NCBI GenBank assembly: GCA_039028795.1
Contig: JBCCHJ010000011.1
Span: 1 to 64,000, forward strand
DNA: 64,000 nt
DNA from: Thermohalobaculum sp039028795
Lineage (GTDB): Bacteria > Pseudomonadota > Alphaproteobacteria > Rhodobacterales > Rhodobacteraceae
Reading direction: 5' to 3'
Each line of letters opens with the position of its first letter. Within the stretch, counting starts at the first letter, position 1. The position numbers and the translations under genes are program-made. The notes beneath the pieces were generated by a model. It made no database searches. It saw only the letters and a list, made by a program, of their open reading frames with translations, and was not told the origin of the DNA. Positions 51,679 through 59,250 of the stretch are shown piece by piece.

Positions 51679-51698
51679 GGATGGGTGGCAACCCATCC
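51679..51698. repeat. Palindrome, mini-repeat family copy 3
   Basis: Perfect GGATGGGT-GGCA-ACCCATCC preceded by GTAA. Compared with the copy at 2488 both arms have changed in step (GC to AT pairs), so pairing is conserved rather than sequence. It ends the accessory stretch. The rest of the 304-base gap 51600-51903 holds only this and the hairpin at 51863. Confidence 0.6.
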
Positions 51699-51862
51699 CT
51701 CAGGTCACCCCTGCCTCTGATGATAATCCATGTATCCCGTTTGGGTAGAGATATGCTCGCATCATGTCAGAGGACGGCGGGTGGATTCCGCACGAAGCTT
51801 AGGGCAACTCAAGTGAACAAGACCCAGTGGCGCGGCAGCCTGTATGGCTGCAACAAACGTTC

Positions 51863-51892
51863 GGGCAAGCGGAAGTGTTTCCGCTCTTGCCC
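51863..51892 (-). terminator. Hairpin downstream of the exported cupin gene
   Basis: GGGCAAG+CGGAA pairs with TTCCG+CTTGCCC around a 4-base loop, with a 2-base bulge. It starts 12 bases past the stop codon of the minus-strand cupin gene. No U-run follows, so it may be a stability hairpin or a factor-dependent terminator. Confidence 0.45.
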
Positions 51893-51903
51893 ATATCTCC
51901 ATC

Positions 51904-52329
51904 TCATTTAGACCACCTGGTCTCTGTTGGCCCTGTCCCAATCTCCAGGATTCGAACGTCGCCATCACGTGCCGCCATCCAATGGGATACGCCTGCCGGT
52001 GTGATCGCCACGGTTCCGGCTTCAAAGACTTGCTCGGCGCCAGGGTCGATCTGGTCGCCAACGCCCAGATACATCTTCCCGCTGACGACCAGTGACATCC
52101 GTGCGTCCGGGTGACTGTGCGGTGGAAACACGCTCCCGTCTTTCATGATCGCATTGGCGCCAAAGGCCCCGTCCTCGGTCATGGTGCCATTGATCATCGC
52201 GGAACTCACTCCTTCAAGGGGTGTTTCGTTCAACTGCATTTGGTCTAGTGTAATCTTCTTGATGTCCGCGGCTATCGCTACCGGGGCCGCGAAAATGGCG
52301 ATCAGGAAGACAATTCTGGAAAGGGTCAT
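51904..52329 (-). CDS. Exported cupin-domain protein
   Basis: 141 residues. The signal peptide MTLSRIVFLIAIFAAPVAIAA is followed by a single cupin: DGSVFPPHSHPDARMSLVVSGKMYLG (motif 1, two His) and AGTVAITPAGVSHWMAA (motif 2, His). It is therefore a periplasmic metal-binding cupin of unknown reaction. ATG 52329 is preferred (GAGAG upstream); ATG 52347 adds six residues. It diverges from a TetR regulator that probably controls it. Confidence 0.8.
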   Translation of the reverse strand: MTLSRIVFLIAIFAAPVAIAADIKKITLDQMQLNETPLEGVSSAMINGTMTEDGAFGANAIMKDGSVFPPHSHPDARMSLVVSGKMYLGVGDQIDPGAEQVFEAGTVAITPAGVSHWMAARDGDVRILEIGTGPTETRWSK

Positions 52330-52347
52330 CGGTCTGGTCTCTCGCAT

Positions 52348-52386
52348 CTCTGATATTTACAGACTGAGTGATACATAAAATCAGAG
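52348..52386. promoter_or_regulatory. Divergent promoter/operator between cupin and TetR genes
   Basis: The short gap contains an inverted repeat, CTCTGAT (52348-52354) and ATCAGAG (52380-52386), 25 bases apart, flanking an AT-rich core with TACAGACTGAGTGATA. A TetR dimer site is likely in here, but the exact operator cannot be fixed from one copy. Confidence 0.4.
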
Positions 52387-52400
52387 GAATAAAAATACTG

Positions 52401-52997
52401 ATGAGTTCACAAAATAGTCAGCGAGGGCGGCCAGCTATCACCGACGATGGCTCAATCCTGGATGCCGTGACCAATGCGTTCTGGAAAGGCGGGTTTTTCG
52501 AGACATCGATCAGTGATCTGTCGGCGGCAAGCGGGGCGTCACGAGCCAGCCTCTACAAACTATACGGCGACAAGAATGCCTTGCTGATTGCGGCACTGGA
52601 CCGGTACGCAAAGCGCTTCGACCTGCGGGTTAGTGAAACCCTGTCTGAAAAGGCGGAACCCGTTGAGGCGGTGCAGATAACCTTGAACGCCAGTGCTGAC
52701 CGGCTAACGGACCCTGCAAAACCAAACGGCTGCCTTCGTTGCCGGACGACATTGGAACTGACCGGTTTTTATGAGGACATTGATGCAGCGCTGATCCGGG
52801 TCAATCAGGCCTTCGAAGACAATATGCGCCGGTTGCTGAACGCCGACGGAACGGGGCGCCCCACAGATGAGGCCACTGCCAAGGTCCTGACCGCGGCAGT
52901 CAACGGCATGGTTGTCATGGCAGAAGCCGGGGCCACGCGAGCAGATCTGGAAGACGTGATCATCGGTGCATTGGAGGTCGTGAAAGCTCGGCTTTAG
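52401..52997 (+). CDS. TetR-family transcriptional regulator
   Basis: 198 residues. N-terminal HTH: GSILDAVTNAFWKGGFFETSISDLSAASGASRASLYKLYGDKNALL. The C-terminal domain (TetR_C_33-like) contains NGCLRCRTTLELTGFYEDIDAAL with two close cysteines (C-L-R-C), a possible redox or electrophile sensor. ATG 52401 is preferred over the in-frame GTG at 52368. It diverges from the exported cupin gene. Confidence 0.87.
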   Translation: MSSQNSQRGRPAITDDGSILDAVTNAFWKGGFFETSISDLSAASGASRASLYKLYGDKNALLIAALDRYAKRFDLRVSETLSEKAEPVEAVQITLNASADRLTDPAKPNGCLRCRTTLELTGFYEDIDAALIRVNQAFEDNMRRLLNADGTGRPTDEATAKVLTAAVNGMVVMAEAGATRADLEDVIIGALEVVKARL

Positions 52998-53109
52998 CAA
53001 GCCCGATCGCCCGGGCTTGGAAACCGGAATTGCCGGCCAACGGCGCTTGCATCGGGCAGTCATCAGGGACATGGTTCACTGCTGCTTGCAATAAAAGGAA
53101 TCCTCTAGA

Positions 53110-53448
53110 ATGAGATTGGTACGCCACGCGATTGTCCTATTCATTATAACGTCTGTCTCCGCATGCTGGGTACACCGGCACGAGACATCGACGCTCGACG
53201 GCAAGGAAGTCCAAATCGCCTTCCAGCCTGAACGTGCGATCGTTACGATCCCGGGTCGCATCGCGGCTGATCAGATCATGGCCGTCGGGCCCGGTATCAT
53301 TGCGCCCCATACCGATTGCACGATCGATCTCGAAAGGCACAAGAAGCATGGGCTAAAAGCTGGCTTCACCAGCAGCTCCATGCAAATCACCTATTTCCTG
53401 GACTGCGGCCCCAATTCCTATCCGAAACCAGCCCTCGCAGCATTCTGA
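53110..53448 (+). CDS. Small putative lipoprotein
   Basis: 112 residues. The signal MRLVRHAIVLFIITSVSAC ends in a lipobox (VSAC, Cys19). The mature part has paired cysteines (HTDCTIDL, YFLDCGPN) and no recognised domain. AAAAGGAATCC precedes the ATG. Function unknown. A GC hairpin (GGCGGC-N8-GCCGCC, about 53496-53516) lies after the stop and may terminate transcription. Confidence 0.65.
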   Translation: MRLVRHAIVLFIITSVSACWVHRHETSTLDGKEVQIAFQPERAIVTIPGRIAADQIMAVGPGIIAPHTDCTIDLERHKKHGLKAGFTSSSMQITYFLDCGPNSYPKPALAAF

Positions 53449-53695
53449 TCATTGGACGGTGTGGGGCGGCTCCACGCTTCACTGAGTCCGGTGCGGCGGC
53501 GGTTCGGTGCCGCCCCATCGCATAGACTCACGCCTATGCCATGGCAGCGGAAAACTATGATCCGGTCTCACCATATCGGGCATTTTTCTGACCACGCCTC
53601 CAAGGCGTAGGTTGCGGTTGAATACCCCCGGAAAGCCCCCATCTCTCGCCCTACAACCTTAACGTGCCTGCGCGGATAAAAAATCCCGTCGCATT

Positions 53696-53748
53696 GTAGC
53701 AAATGCTACTTCTTTTAAATTGCATTTTGCATATCAATTTGATATATA
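53696..53748 (+). promoter_or_regulatory. Promoter with two palindromes before the unknown gene at 53762
   Basis: A -35-like TTGCAT (53720-53725) and a -10-like TATATA (53743-53748) are 17 bases apart. A perfect palindrome ATATCAA-T-TTGATAT (53731-53745) lies between and over the boxes, and GTAGCA-AA-TGCTAC (53696-53709) lies upstream. This is the arrangement of a repressor site plus an activator site. The gap before it (53449-53695) shows nothing else beyond a terminator-like GC hairpin. Confidence 0.55.
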
Positions 53749-53761
53749 GTGATTCACAGGG

Positions 53762-54220
53762 ATGGAGGCCATGCAAGCAGATCCAACAGACAATCCGAAG
53801 GTGATGGTTCTGAAACTCTCACCTGATGAAGCCGCCCAGATCGGCAACCTCATTGACCGCTTTGTGGTGTGGGACGTAATGGGCAGCGAGACGATCGAAA
53901 CGTTTCTGGTTGAATTCGGCCGCTCGTGTCGCGAGGCCCGCTCGAACGAGCGCTGCGAAAACGCACTCGCGATCAGATCCGGTCAGATCCAGATGTCTCC
54001 CCTGCAAATCCAAGTCTTGGGAGAGTTTCTGTCAGCCAGCGTCAAAGCAATGGGCGACAAGCTCGGCTATACCGAGAGGACATTCTTCAGCCTCACCGCA
54101 AAGACCTTGCGCAACAATGTGCAAGCCCATCTGCAGCAGCACGGTCTGTTGCGCGGCATCGTCGCCAAACAACCGTTTTGGCCATCCCGGGAAAAGACCA
54201 GGTCTGCCTTCGCGTACTAA
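53762..54220 (+). CDS. Unknown soluble protein
   Basis: 152 residues, no signal or membrane segment, predicted helical. VMVLKLSPDEAAQIGNLIDRFVVWD, then LVEFGRSCREARSNERCENALAIRSG, then LQIQVLGEFLSASVKAMGDKLGYTERTFFSLTAKTL. No family recognised. ATG 53762 and ATG 53771 are both possible; GGAGG overlaps the first and lies only two bases before the second. It ends eight bases from the convergent monooxygenase gene. The promoter palindromes suggest tight control. Confidence 0.6.
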   Translation: MEAMQADPTDNPKVMVLKLSPDEAAQIGNLIDRFVVWDVMGSETIETFLVEFGRSCREARSNERCENALAIRSGQIQMSPLQIQVLGEFLSASVKAMGDKLGYTERTFFSLTAKTLRNNVQAHLQQHGLLRGIVAKQPFWPSREKTRSAFAY

Positions 54221-54227
54221 GCCCCGG

Positions 54228-55484
54228 TCAGGGTCGCCCCGCGTGATAAGCCATGTACCCGCGGTGGGTAGAAATGTGCTCGGCGACATAGCGGGCGTCG
54301 TGCCAGACGCCCCAGATGAAGGACGACCCCCGGCGCGACAACCAGGGAAGCCCTAGGAAATAGACCCCGGCTTCTTGTCCTACACCGCGCTGATGCACAG
54401 GCGCGCCCCGATCGTCGAAGGTATCCACCTTCAGCCAACTGTAATCCGGCGCATAGCCCGTGGCCCATAGAACCGTGCCGACCCCCTCCGCCGCCAGGTC
54501 CAGCCCCAACAGCGGGTTGGTCACGCAATCCGGCGGCGGGCCAAACGCCCGGGCGTCTGGGTCTTCGGGCAGGTCCAACCCGGACCGCTCGACATAAGCA
54601 TCCGCGTCGTCCAGCATCTGCACATAGGCCGCGTCCCCTTCCGCCATATTCGCGGCAAGGTCCGGGGCGAACCGCACGACGCCGTCGGAATATTCCTCGG
54701 TCAGGCCCAACAGGGTCATCCCCCGTTCGGCGAACCCGCGATAGTCGACGGTATAGCCGCCATAGGCCCCGCTGACGGCGATGGCGATATGCTCGGTCCC
54801 GGGCGCGGGCGCCTCGATATCCCACTGGCCCAGCACGCCCAGCCACCAGCAATAGTCATGCCCCCGGTACCAGCGGGGATAGCGCGAGTGTGGCCCGACC
54901 GACAGGTACACCCGCCGCCCGTCCCTAAGCAATTCATCGGCGATCTGAGCGCCCGAGGCCCCGCCGCCCACCACCAGCACCGCACCCGCGGGCAGTTGCC
55001 CTGGGTTCTTGTAGGCGGCCGAGTGCATCTGCAGGGCCGGGGCATCATCAGCTACAATCTTCGGGAAAACTGGTTTCTGGAAGGGCCCCGTCGCGGCGAT
55101 GATATAGTCGGCCTGGATTGCCCCCCTGGACGTCGTGGCAATAAACCCCGGGGCACCCTCGGCCCGGCGCACCTCGGTCACCTCAACGCCCGTGCGCATC
55201 GGCACTTGGAATTTGTCGACATAGGCCTCGAAGTAATCGGCCATCCGTTCCTTCGGAGGGAACCCATCGGGGTGCACATCGTCGAACGTCAGCCCCGGCA
55301 ACCGGTCATGCCAGGCCGGACCATTGGCGACCAGACTGTCCCAGCGCCCCGACCGCCACTTTTCTGCGATGCGGCCCTTTTCAAGGACGATATGCGGCAC
55401 GCCGCACTTGGTCAGATGCTCGGACGCCGCGATGCCGGCCTGCCCGCCACCGACCACCAGAGCTTCGGTTTTCTCGCTACTCAT
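54228..55484 (-). CDS. Flavin-containing monooxygenase (FMO/YUCCA-like)
   Basis: 418 residues. The FAD site is ALVVGGGQAGIAASEHLTKCG near residue 8, and the NADPH site is AVLVVGGGASGAQIADELL near residue 167. LLWATGY-type closing motif appears as VLWATGYAPDYSWL. These features match class B flavoprotein monooxygenases, which oxygenate soft N or S atoms or ketones. The substrate is unknown; a trimethylamine-type amine would fit the methylamine theme, but the specific FMO fingerprint (FxGxxxHxxx) is not clear. Confidence 0.85.
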   Translation of the reverse strand: MSSEKTEALVVGGGQAGIAASEHLTKCGVPHIVLEKGRIAEKWRSGRWDSLVANGPAWHDRLPGLTFDDVHPDGFPPKERMADYFEAYVDKFQVPMRTGVEVTEVRRAEGAPGFIATTSRGAIQADYIIAATGPFQKPVFPKIVADDAPALQMHSAAYKNPGQLPAGAVLVVGGGASGAQIADELLRDGRRVYLSVGPHSRYPRWYRGHDYCWWLGVLGQWDIEAPAPGTEHIAIAVSGAYGGYTVDYRGFAERGMTLLGLTEEYSDGVVRFAPDLAANMAEGDAAYVQMLDDADAYVERSGLDLPEDPDARAFGPPPDCVTNPLLGLDLAAEGVGTVLWATGYAPDYSWLKVDTFDDRGAPVHQRGVGQEAGVYFLGLPWLSRRGSSFIWGVWHDARYVAEHISTHRGYMAYHAGRP

Positions 55485-55561
55485 GGCGGCATGTCAGGGC
55501 GCAGGGGCCGCCGTGTCAAGCGCAAGCGCACGCGCCATCCTGCAAACACAGCGCCTCGATG

Positions 55562-56800
55562 TCAGGCCGCCAACTTCCGCCTTGGACGGCGCCCTGGACG
55601 GCGACGCGTATGCCGCTTGGGCTTTGCGGCCTTGCCCTGATCATCCTTGGCGGGATCGGAGCGCCAAGGCGTGCCGCCGATCACTTCGATCTGACGGCCA
55701 ATGATTGTCTGAATGGACTTCAACTCTCCCATTTCGGTGGGCGCACAAAACGCGATGGCCGATCCGGACTGACCGGCCCGCGCCGTCCGCCCGATCCGGT
55801 GGACATAGTTGTCCGGCACATTCGGCAGATCGAAGTTGTAGACAAACCGCACACCCGGAATATCCAGGCCGCGCGCGGCGACGTCGGTGGCGACCAGAAC
55901 CTTATACTGACCCTGTTTGAAGCCTTTGATCGCCCGGTCTCGCTGTCCTTGAGTTTTGTTCCCATGGATCGAGGCCGCCGCGAAACCCTTGGCGACCAGA
56001 GCTTTCATCAGCCGTTCGGCACCATGCTTGGTACGCGCGAAAACCAGCGAAAGCTCGTCCGGGTGTTTGCCCAGATAGTCGACCAACAGCGCCGTTTTCT
56101 TCGGCTGTTCGACAAAGTGCAGGGCCTGGTCGACCTTGTCCGCCGGTTTGCCCGGCGGGGCCGCTTCGATCCGCACGGGATCGGTCAGATAGGCCGCTGC
56201 CAGTTCCGCCATCTGCTTTGGCATCGTCGCTGAAAACAACAGGGTCTGGCGTTCCGCAGGCAGCAGCGGCGCGATCTTCCGCAAGGCATGGATAAAACCC
56301 ATGTCCAGCATCTGATCCGCCTCGTCCAGCACCAGGTATTCGGCACAATCCAGGCGCACCGCCCGGCGGTCCAGCAGATCGATCAAGCGCCCGGGCGTTG
56401 CCACCATCAGATCCGTCCCGGTCTGCAGGCGGTGGATCTGCCCGCCGATCGAGGCACCGCCGACGATCAGCGCGACCTTCAGATGCGTGCCGCCGGTATA
56501 GCTGCGCAGATTTTCCCAGATCTGGTTCGCCAGCTCGCGCGTTGGGGCCAGGATCAAGCCGCGCACGGTTTTCGGTGCCGGCTTCGTGCCGACCTTCAGC
56601 AAGGCCTGGATCAGCGGCAATCCAAAGGCCACGGTCTTGCCCGTGCCTGTCTGCGCCAGACCCATGACATCGCGTCCCGCGATGACATGGGGGATCGCCT
56701 TTTCCTGGATCGGCGTGGGTTTCAGAATGCCCTGTTTGGCAAGGCGCTTGAGAAGCTTGGGTTGAAAACCCAGCGTCTCGAAATTCAGTTCAGTGTCCAT
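55562..56800 (-). CDS. DEAD-box RNA helicase (RhlE-like)
   Basis: 412 residues. The Q motif is NFETLGFQPKLLKRLAKQGILKPTPIQ, motif I AQTGTGKT, Ia PTRELANQ, II LVLDEADQMLDMGF, III FSATMP, V DVAARGLDIPG and VI HRIGRTARAG; all are intact. The basic C-terminal tail RRRPGRRPRRKLAA is typical of RhlE and contacts RNA. The start at 56800 follows AAAGGA. A promoter-like pair (57066-57094) would give a leader of about 255 bases, long for this organism. Confidence 0.92.
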   Translation of the reverse strand: MDTELNFETLGFQPKLLKRLAKQGILKPTPIQEKAIPHVIAGRDVMGLAQTGTGKTVAFGLPLIQALLKVGTKPAPKTVRGLILAPTRELANQIWENLRSYTGGTHLKVALIVGGASIGGQIHRLQTGTDLMVATPGRLIDLLDRRAVRLDCAEYLVLDEADQMLDMGFIHALRKIAPLLPAERQTLLFSATMPKQMAELAAAYLTDPVRIEAAPPGKPADKVDQALHFVEQPKKTALLVDYLGKHPDELSLVFARTKHGAERLMKALVAKGFAAASIHGNKTQGQRDRAIKGFKQGQYKVLVATDVAARGLDIPGVRFVYNFDLPNVPDNYVHRIGRTARAGQSGSAIAFCAPTEMGELKSIQTIIGRQIEVIGGTPWRSDPAKDDQGKAAKPKRHTRRRPGRRPRRKLAA

Positions 56801-57065
56801 GTGGACGTGTCCTTTCAGGGCGGCCGCCACATCGGGCGCCACCCGCAAATACAAATGAAGCCCCCCGGCATAGCGGGGCGCGCGTTGGGTTGCGCAGTGC
56901 GCTGGCCGGGGGCCGGATTGCCCATAGGCCGTCACTGCGCCGGACCCCTGCGTGATGTGGGTGCCTGGAAAGTTCTGGCGCTCTGCGCTGCGCGGGTTTG
57001 TCCGTCCTTGGACGGCCTCCGCGTCTTAGTCGTCTGCTCACGCGGCAGAAAACGCCTGTGGCGTG

Positions 57066-57094
57066 CATATGCGTTGTGCGGTGCAATAAGTCAA
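57066..57094 (-). promoter_or_regulatory. Candidate promoter of the DEAD-box helicase
   Basis: On the minus strand TTGACT (57094-57089), 17 bases, then CATATG (57071-57066). It is the best promoter match upstream of the helicase and implies a ~255-base leader (56801-57058) that contains a hairpin CCGTCC-TT-GGACGG near 57010. Confidence 0.5.
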
Positions 57095-57118
57095 CCGTTG
57101 ATCCTTGCAGGTTTCGGT

Positions 57119-57184
57119 CGTCACCCCCGCGAAGGCGGTGGTCTCAATGACCTAAACAGATCCACGCCTTCCCGGGAGTGACGA
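57119..57184. repeat. Interspersed palindromic element A (long imperfect hairpin)
   Basis: CGTCAC-CCCCGCGAAGGCGGTGG at the left and CCACGCC-TTCCCGGGAGTGACG at the right pair imperfectly over about 22 bases around a 20-base loop. The GTCACCCCCGCGAAGGCGG motif is a widespread alphaproteobacterial extragenic repeat. Confidence 0.7.
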
Positions 57185-57200
57185 TGCTTCCGCATCTCTC

Positions 57201-57230
57201 CGTCATCCCCCGACTTGATCGGGGGATCCC
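57201..57230. repeat. Interspersed palindromic element B
   Basis: CGTCAT then TCCCCCGA-CTTGA-TCGGGGGA then TCC. The stem is a perfect 8-bp pair around CTTGA. The frame CGTCAT-stem-CTTGA-stem-ATCC is a common alphaproteobacterial REP-like repeat. Confidence 0.75.
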
Positions 57231-57251
57231 AAGCCACAAAGCCAATTTTCT

Positions 57252-57280
57252 GGATTGCCCGGTCAAGCCGGGCAATGACA
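57252..57280. repeat. Interspersed palindromic element C, inverted copy of B's family
   Basis: ATTGCCCGG-TCAAG-CCGGGCAAT followed by GAC. Its reverse complement reads GTCAT-TGCCCGG-CTTGA-CCGGGCA-ATCC, the same frame as element B with altered stem pairs. B and C therefore face each other, 22 bases apart. Confidence 0.75.
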
Positions 57281-57330
57281 CCAACTCTTGACCAGACGAC
57301 TCCCCATGCAACAATGCGCGTCTTGCGTAG

Positions 57331-57348
57331 GATGGGTGCCAACCCATC
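57331..57348. repeat. Palindrome, mini-repeat family copy 4
   Basis: GATGGGT-GCCA-ACCCATC, preceded by GTAG. It matches the copy at 51679 in arm sequence and the copy at 2488 in frame. It ends about 40 bases before the start of the alanine-rich protein. The rest of 56801-57385 holds the helicase leader and elements A-C. Confidence 0.6.
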
Positions 57349-57385
57349 ATGTTTAAGAAAGAAGACATTAAAGGCATTAATCCCA

Positions 57386-58909
57386 ATGGTGGTCGCGGTT
57401 GAGGGCATTAAAGATCGGGAGAGCCTACGCGAATGGCTGCCGGACCGCCCGATCGAGGATGCTAGGCTGATCGCCTTCCGCGCCGCTCTGCGCTCGTTAC
57501 CTCTTATTGTCCTCGCCGCCCCCGCAAGAAAATTCGGAGACGCGATCCTGTTGCCAACCTTCCGGGCGCATACTGCTGCGCGGTTTGCGGGCACATGGTC
57601 AAACCGCGCAGCAGAGGTTCGGGATGTCGCCTATGCCGCCGCTGCCAATGCCGCCGATGCCGCCAGGGTCACCGCCGCCGATGCCGCCGATGCTGCCGCC
57701 TATGCCGCCCGTGCCGCCTATGCCGATGCCGCCATTGCCGCCGCCTATGCCGCCGATGCCGCTGCCTATGCGGCCCAGGCCACCGATGCCGTCGTCTATA
57801 GCGCCGTTTGCGAAGACGCGCGACGCCTAGAAGAAGGTATGGCACAGATTAGCTTGGCCATGTCGCCGCTGTGGCCTGGCAACCAACGACCGGATTGGTT
57901 CGAAGAAGAATGGCAGATCCTGTCCCAAACCATGCGCGAACTGGGCGATGGGTGGGAGGTCTGGATCCAACGGTATCAGGACATCATCGACGGCAAACCG
58001 GCGGATGAGGAAACCCAACTTCAGATCGCCCTGATCCCGGAAGAGACTTGGCAGCAAGGCGCGAAGGTTGTGAATGCCGAGGTCGCTCGGATATTGGCGC
58101 AAGGCCGATCCCGCCCTTTGGCCGAGGCAGACTTTAAATACAACGCGCAGACCAACGCGATGGAAATGGTCCCGTTTGACGAGGACCTATCCATACTCAG
58201 CGACGAAGCCTTGCAGGCGAGGCTCGCAACTCTTCTGAAGGACCTACGCGACGCCTGCATGGAACTGGCCCGCGACATTCAATTGGACAAGAAGCAAGTC
58301 CCGGGAAGCTTTCGCCGTGACCTGAACCGCTATGCGAGGGAAGCGGATCGCGGACCCATGGACACCCGCCCGGGAACGCTTCGGCGGCTCGGTGCATCAT
58401 TGGTACGCGGGGCGCAAGACGACGACATTCGCGAACCGCTGACGGATTACCTGTGCCCCAAACTGGACGAAATCGTTCAGCAGCATCTGGCTCTGCAAGC
58501 CAAGTACCACGCCGGGATGTTTGCCCGCATGGCGCCTGCAGAAAACACTGTGCTCGACGTGACGCCAGAGGAAGCAGACACCCGCATCGGCTCGGCCATC
58601 GAGACGATCACTGGGGAGGCATGGCAGGACCTGCCCCGTGTCCCAGACGAACTGCCAGAAATTGTCGAGCAGCAACGCGAAGCTCTTCGGGACATGACTG
58701 CGCGGATCAATCTCAAAGAGGAAGGCGAGGAGCGCCAACGGATGATCCGCGCCGTAGAGGAAGGATACTTCTCTCTAACCGCCACCGTATCTTGGTTTGC
58801 CGTTCGAACTTTGGAGATTGTCCGCAAGAAGGCAACGTTCACCAACATCGGTTCAGTTGCTTCGATCATTGCGCTCCTCTTGACGATCTATTCTATGACC
58901 ACTGGTTGA
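57386..58909 (+). CDS. Alanine-rich helical protein with C-terminal membrane anchor
   Basis: About 507 residues from ATG 57386. Residues 1-60 form a helical cap (ESLREWLPDRP, LIAFRAALRSLPL). Residues 81-140 are a low-complexity Ala/Asp/Tyr repeat (AAYAADAA pattern), coded by repeated GCCGCC-TAT/GAT codons. Then a conserved block has PLWPGNQRPDWF, WEVWIQRYQDIIDGKP and IPEETWQQGAKVVNAEVARIL, which recurs in unassigned alphaproteobacterial proteins. A charged helical region follows and the protein ends in one hydrophobic segment (IGSVASIIALLLTIY). Function unknown. Longer in-frame starts would run through the palindromic repeats and are unlikely. Confidence 0.72.
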   Translation: MVVAVEGIKDRESLREWLPDRPIEDARLIAFRAALRSLPLIVLAAPARKFGDAILLPTFRAHTAARFAGTWSNRAAEVRDVAYAAAANAADAARVTAADAADAAAYAARAAYADAAIAAAYAADAAAYAAQATDAVVYSAVCEDARRLEEGMAQISLAMSPLWPGNQRPDWFEEEWQILSQTMRELGDGWEVWIQRYQDIIDGKPADEETQLQIALIPEETWQQGAKVVNAEVARILAQGRSRPLAEADFKYNAQTNAMEMVPFDEDLSILSDEALQARLATLLKDLRDACMELARDIQLDKKQVPGSFRRDLNRYAREADRGPMDTRPGTLRRLGASLVRGAQDDDIREPLTDYLCPKLDEIVQQHLALQAKYHAGMFARMAPAENTVLDVTPEEADTRIGSAIETITGEAWQDLPRVPDELPEIVEQQREALRDMTARINLKEEGEERQRMIRAVEEGYFSLTATVSWFAVRTLEIVRKKATFTNIGSVASIIALLLTIYSMTTG

Positions 58910-59250
58910 GAAGGAAGCGCCCGGCCCGGAATCAAGCCGCGCAGCGGCGCCGGGCCTCGCCCGACCGTCCCGCGGGAGGGCGAATTCGGTTCAGTCAGGG
59001 CGAAGCTCAGAATTCGCGCGGTGTAGCTGCCATAAACTTGCTTAGCTCGGCGGGTGCATTCGCCCACCCCCGGTCGGGCAAGGCGCAGCGCACCCCTTTT
59101 TACGCCGTTAACCCGTCGACTTTCTGTACATACAGATGGCATACGCATGGCATACGGGTGGCATACACATGCTGCACGGATGCTGTACGGGTTGTCCAAC
59201 AGCGCATGGCCCTGTATAGGCGGCGCGAACTCCGCGACACGAGGTCCAAG
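58910..59250. other. Upstream region of efp
   Basis: 341 bases without a gene. The first part holds GC-rich hairpin sequences (around 58918-58985). The second part carries the 11-base direct repeats described separately. The efp promoter should lie here; no clear -35/-10 pair stands out. Confidence 0.4.
59136..59190 (+). repeat. Five tandem 11-base direct repeats before efp
   Basis: Units of 11 bases follow without gaps: ATGGCATACGC, ATGGCATACGG, GTGGCATACAC, ATGCTGCACGG, ATGCTGTACGG. The consensus is ATGgCaTACgg. The last unit ends 60 bases before the efp start. A regular 11-base period, about one helical turn, would put the same face of each unit on one side of DNA, as in protein-binding iterons. 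Confidence 0.7.

Noticed and set aside
51681..51911. Small plus-strand frame between the accessory genes and the exported cupin gene
   Set aside because: It starts inside the GGATGGGT palindrome, crosses a hairpin, and shows no codon bias or motif.
53731..53745. FNR/CRP-type box at ATATCAATTTGATAT
   Set aside because: The half-sites are inverted relative to TTGAT-N4-ATCAA and the spacer is one base, so it is only called a palindrome.
57215..57385. N-terminal extension of the alanine-rich protein to ATG 57215
   Set aside because: It would be translated through palindromic extragenic repeats and has no ribosome-binding site or conserved residues; ATG 57386 is better.
57595..57830. Alternative frames through the GCC-rich repeat giving Pro/Met- or Arg/Cys-rich peptides
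   Set aside because: They are low-complexity by-products of the alanine-codon repeat; only the Ala/Asp frame continues into a conserved domain.
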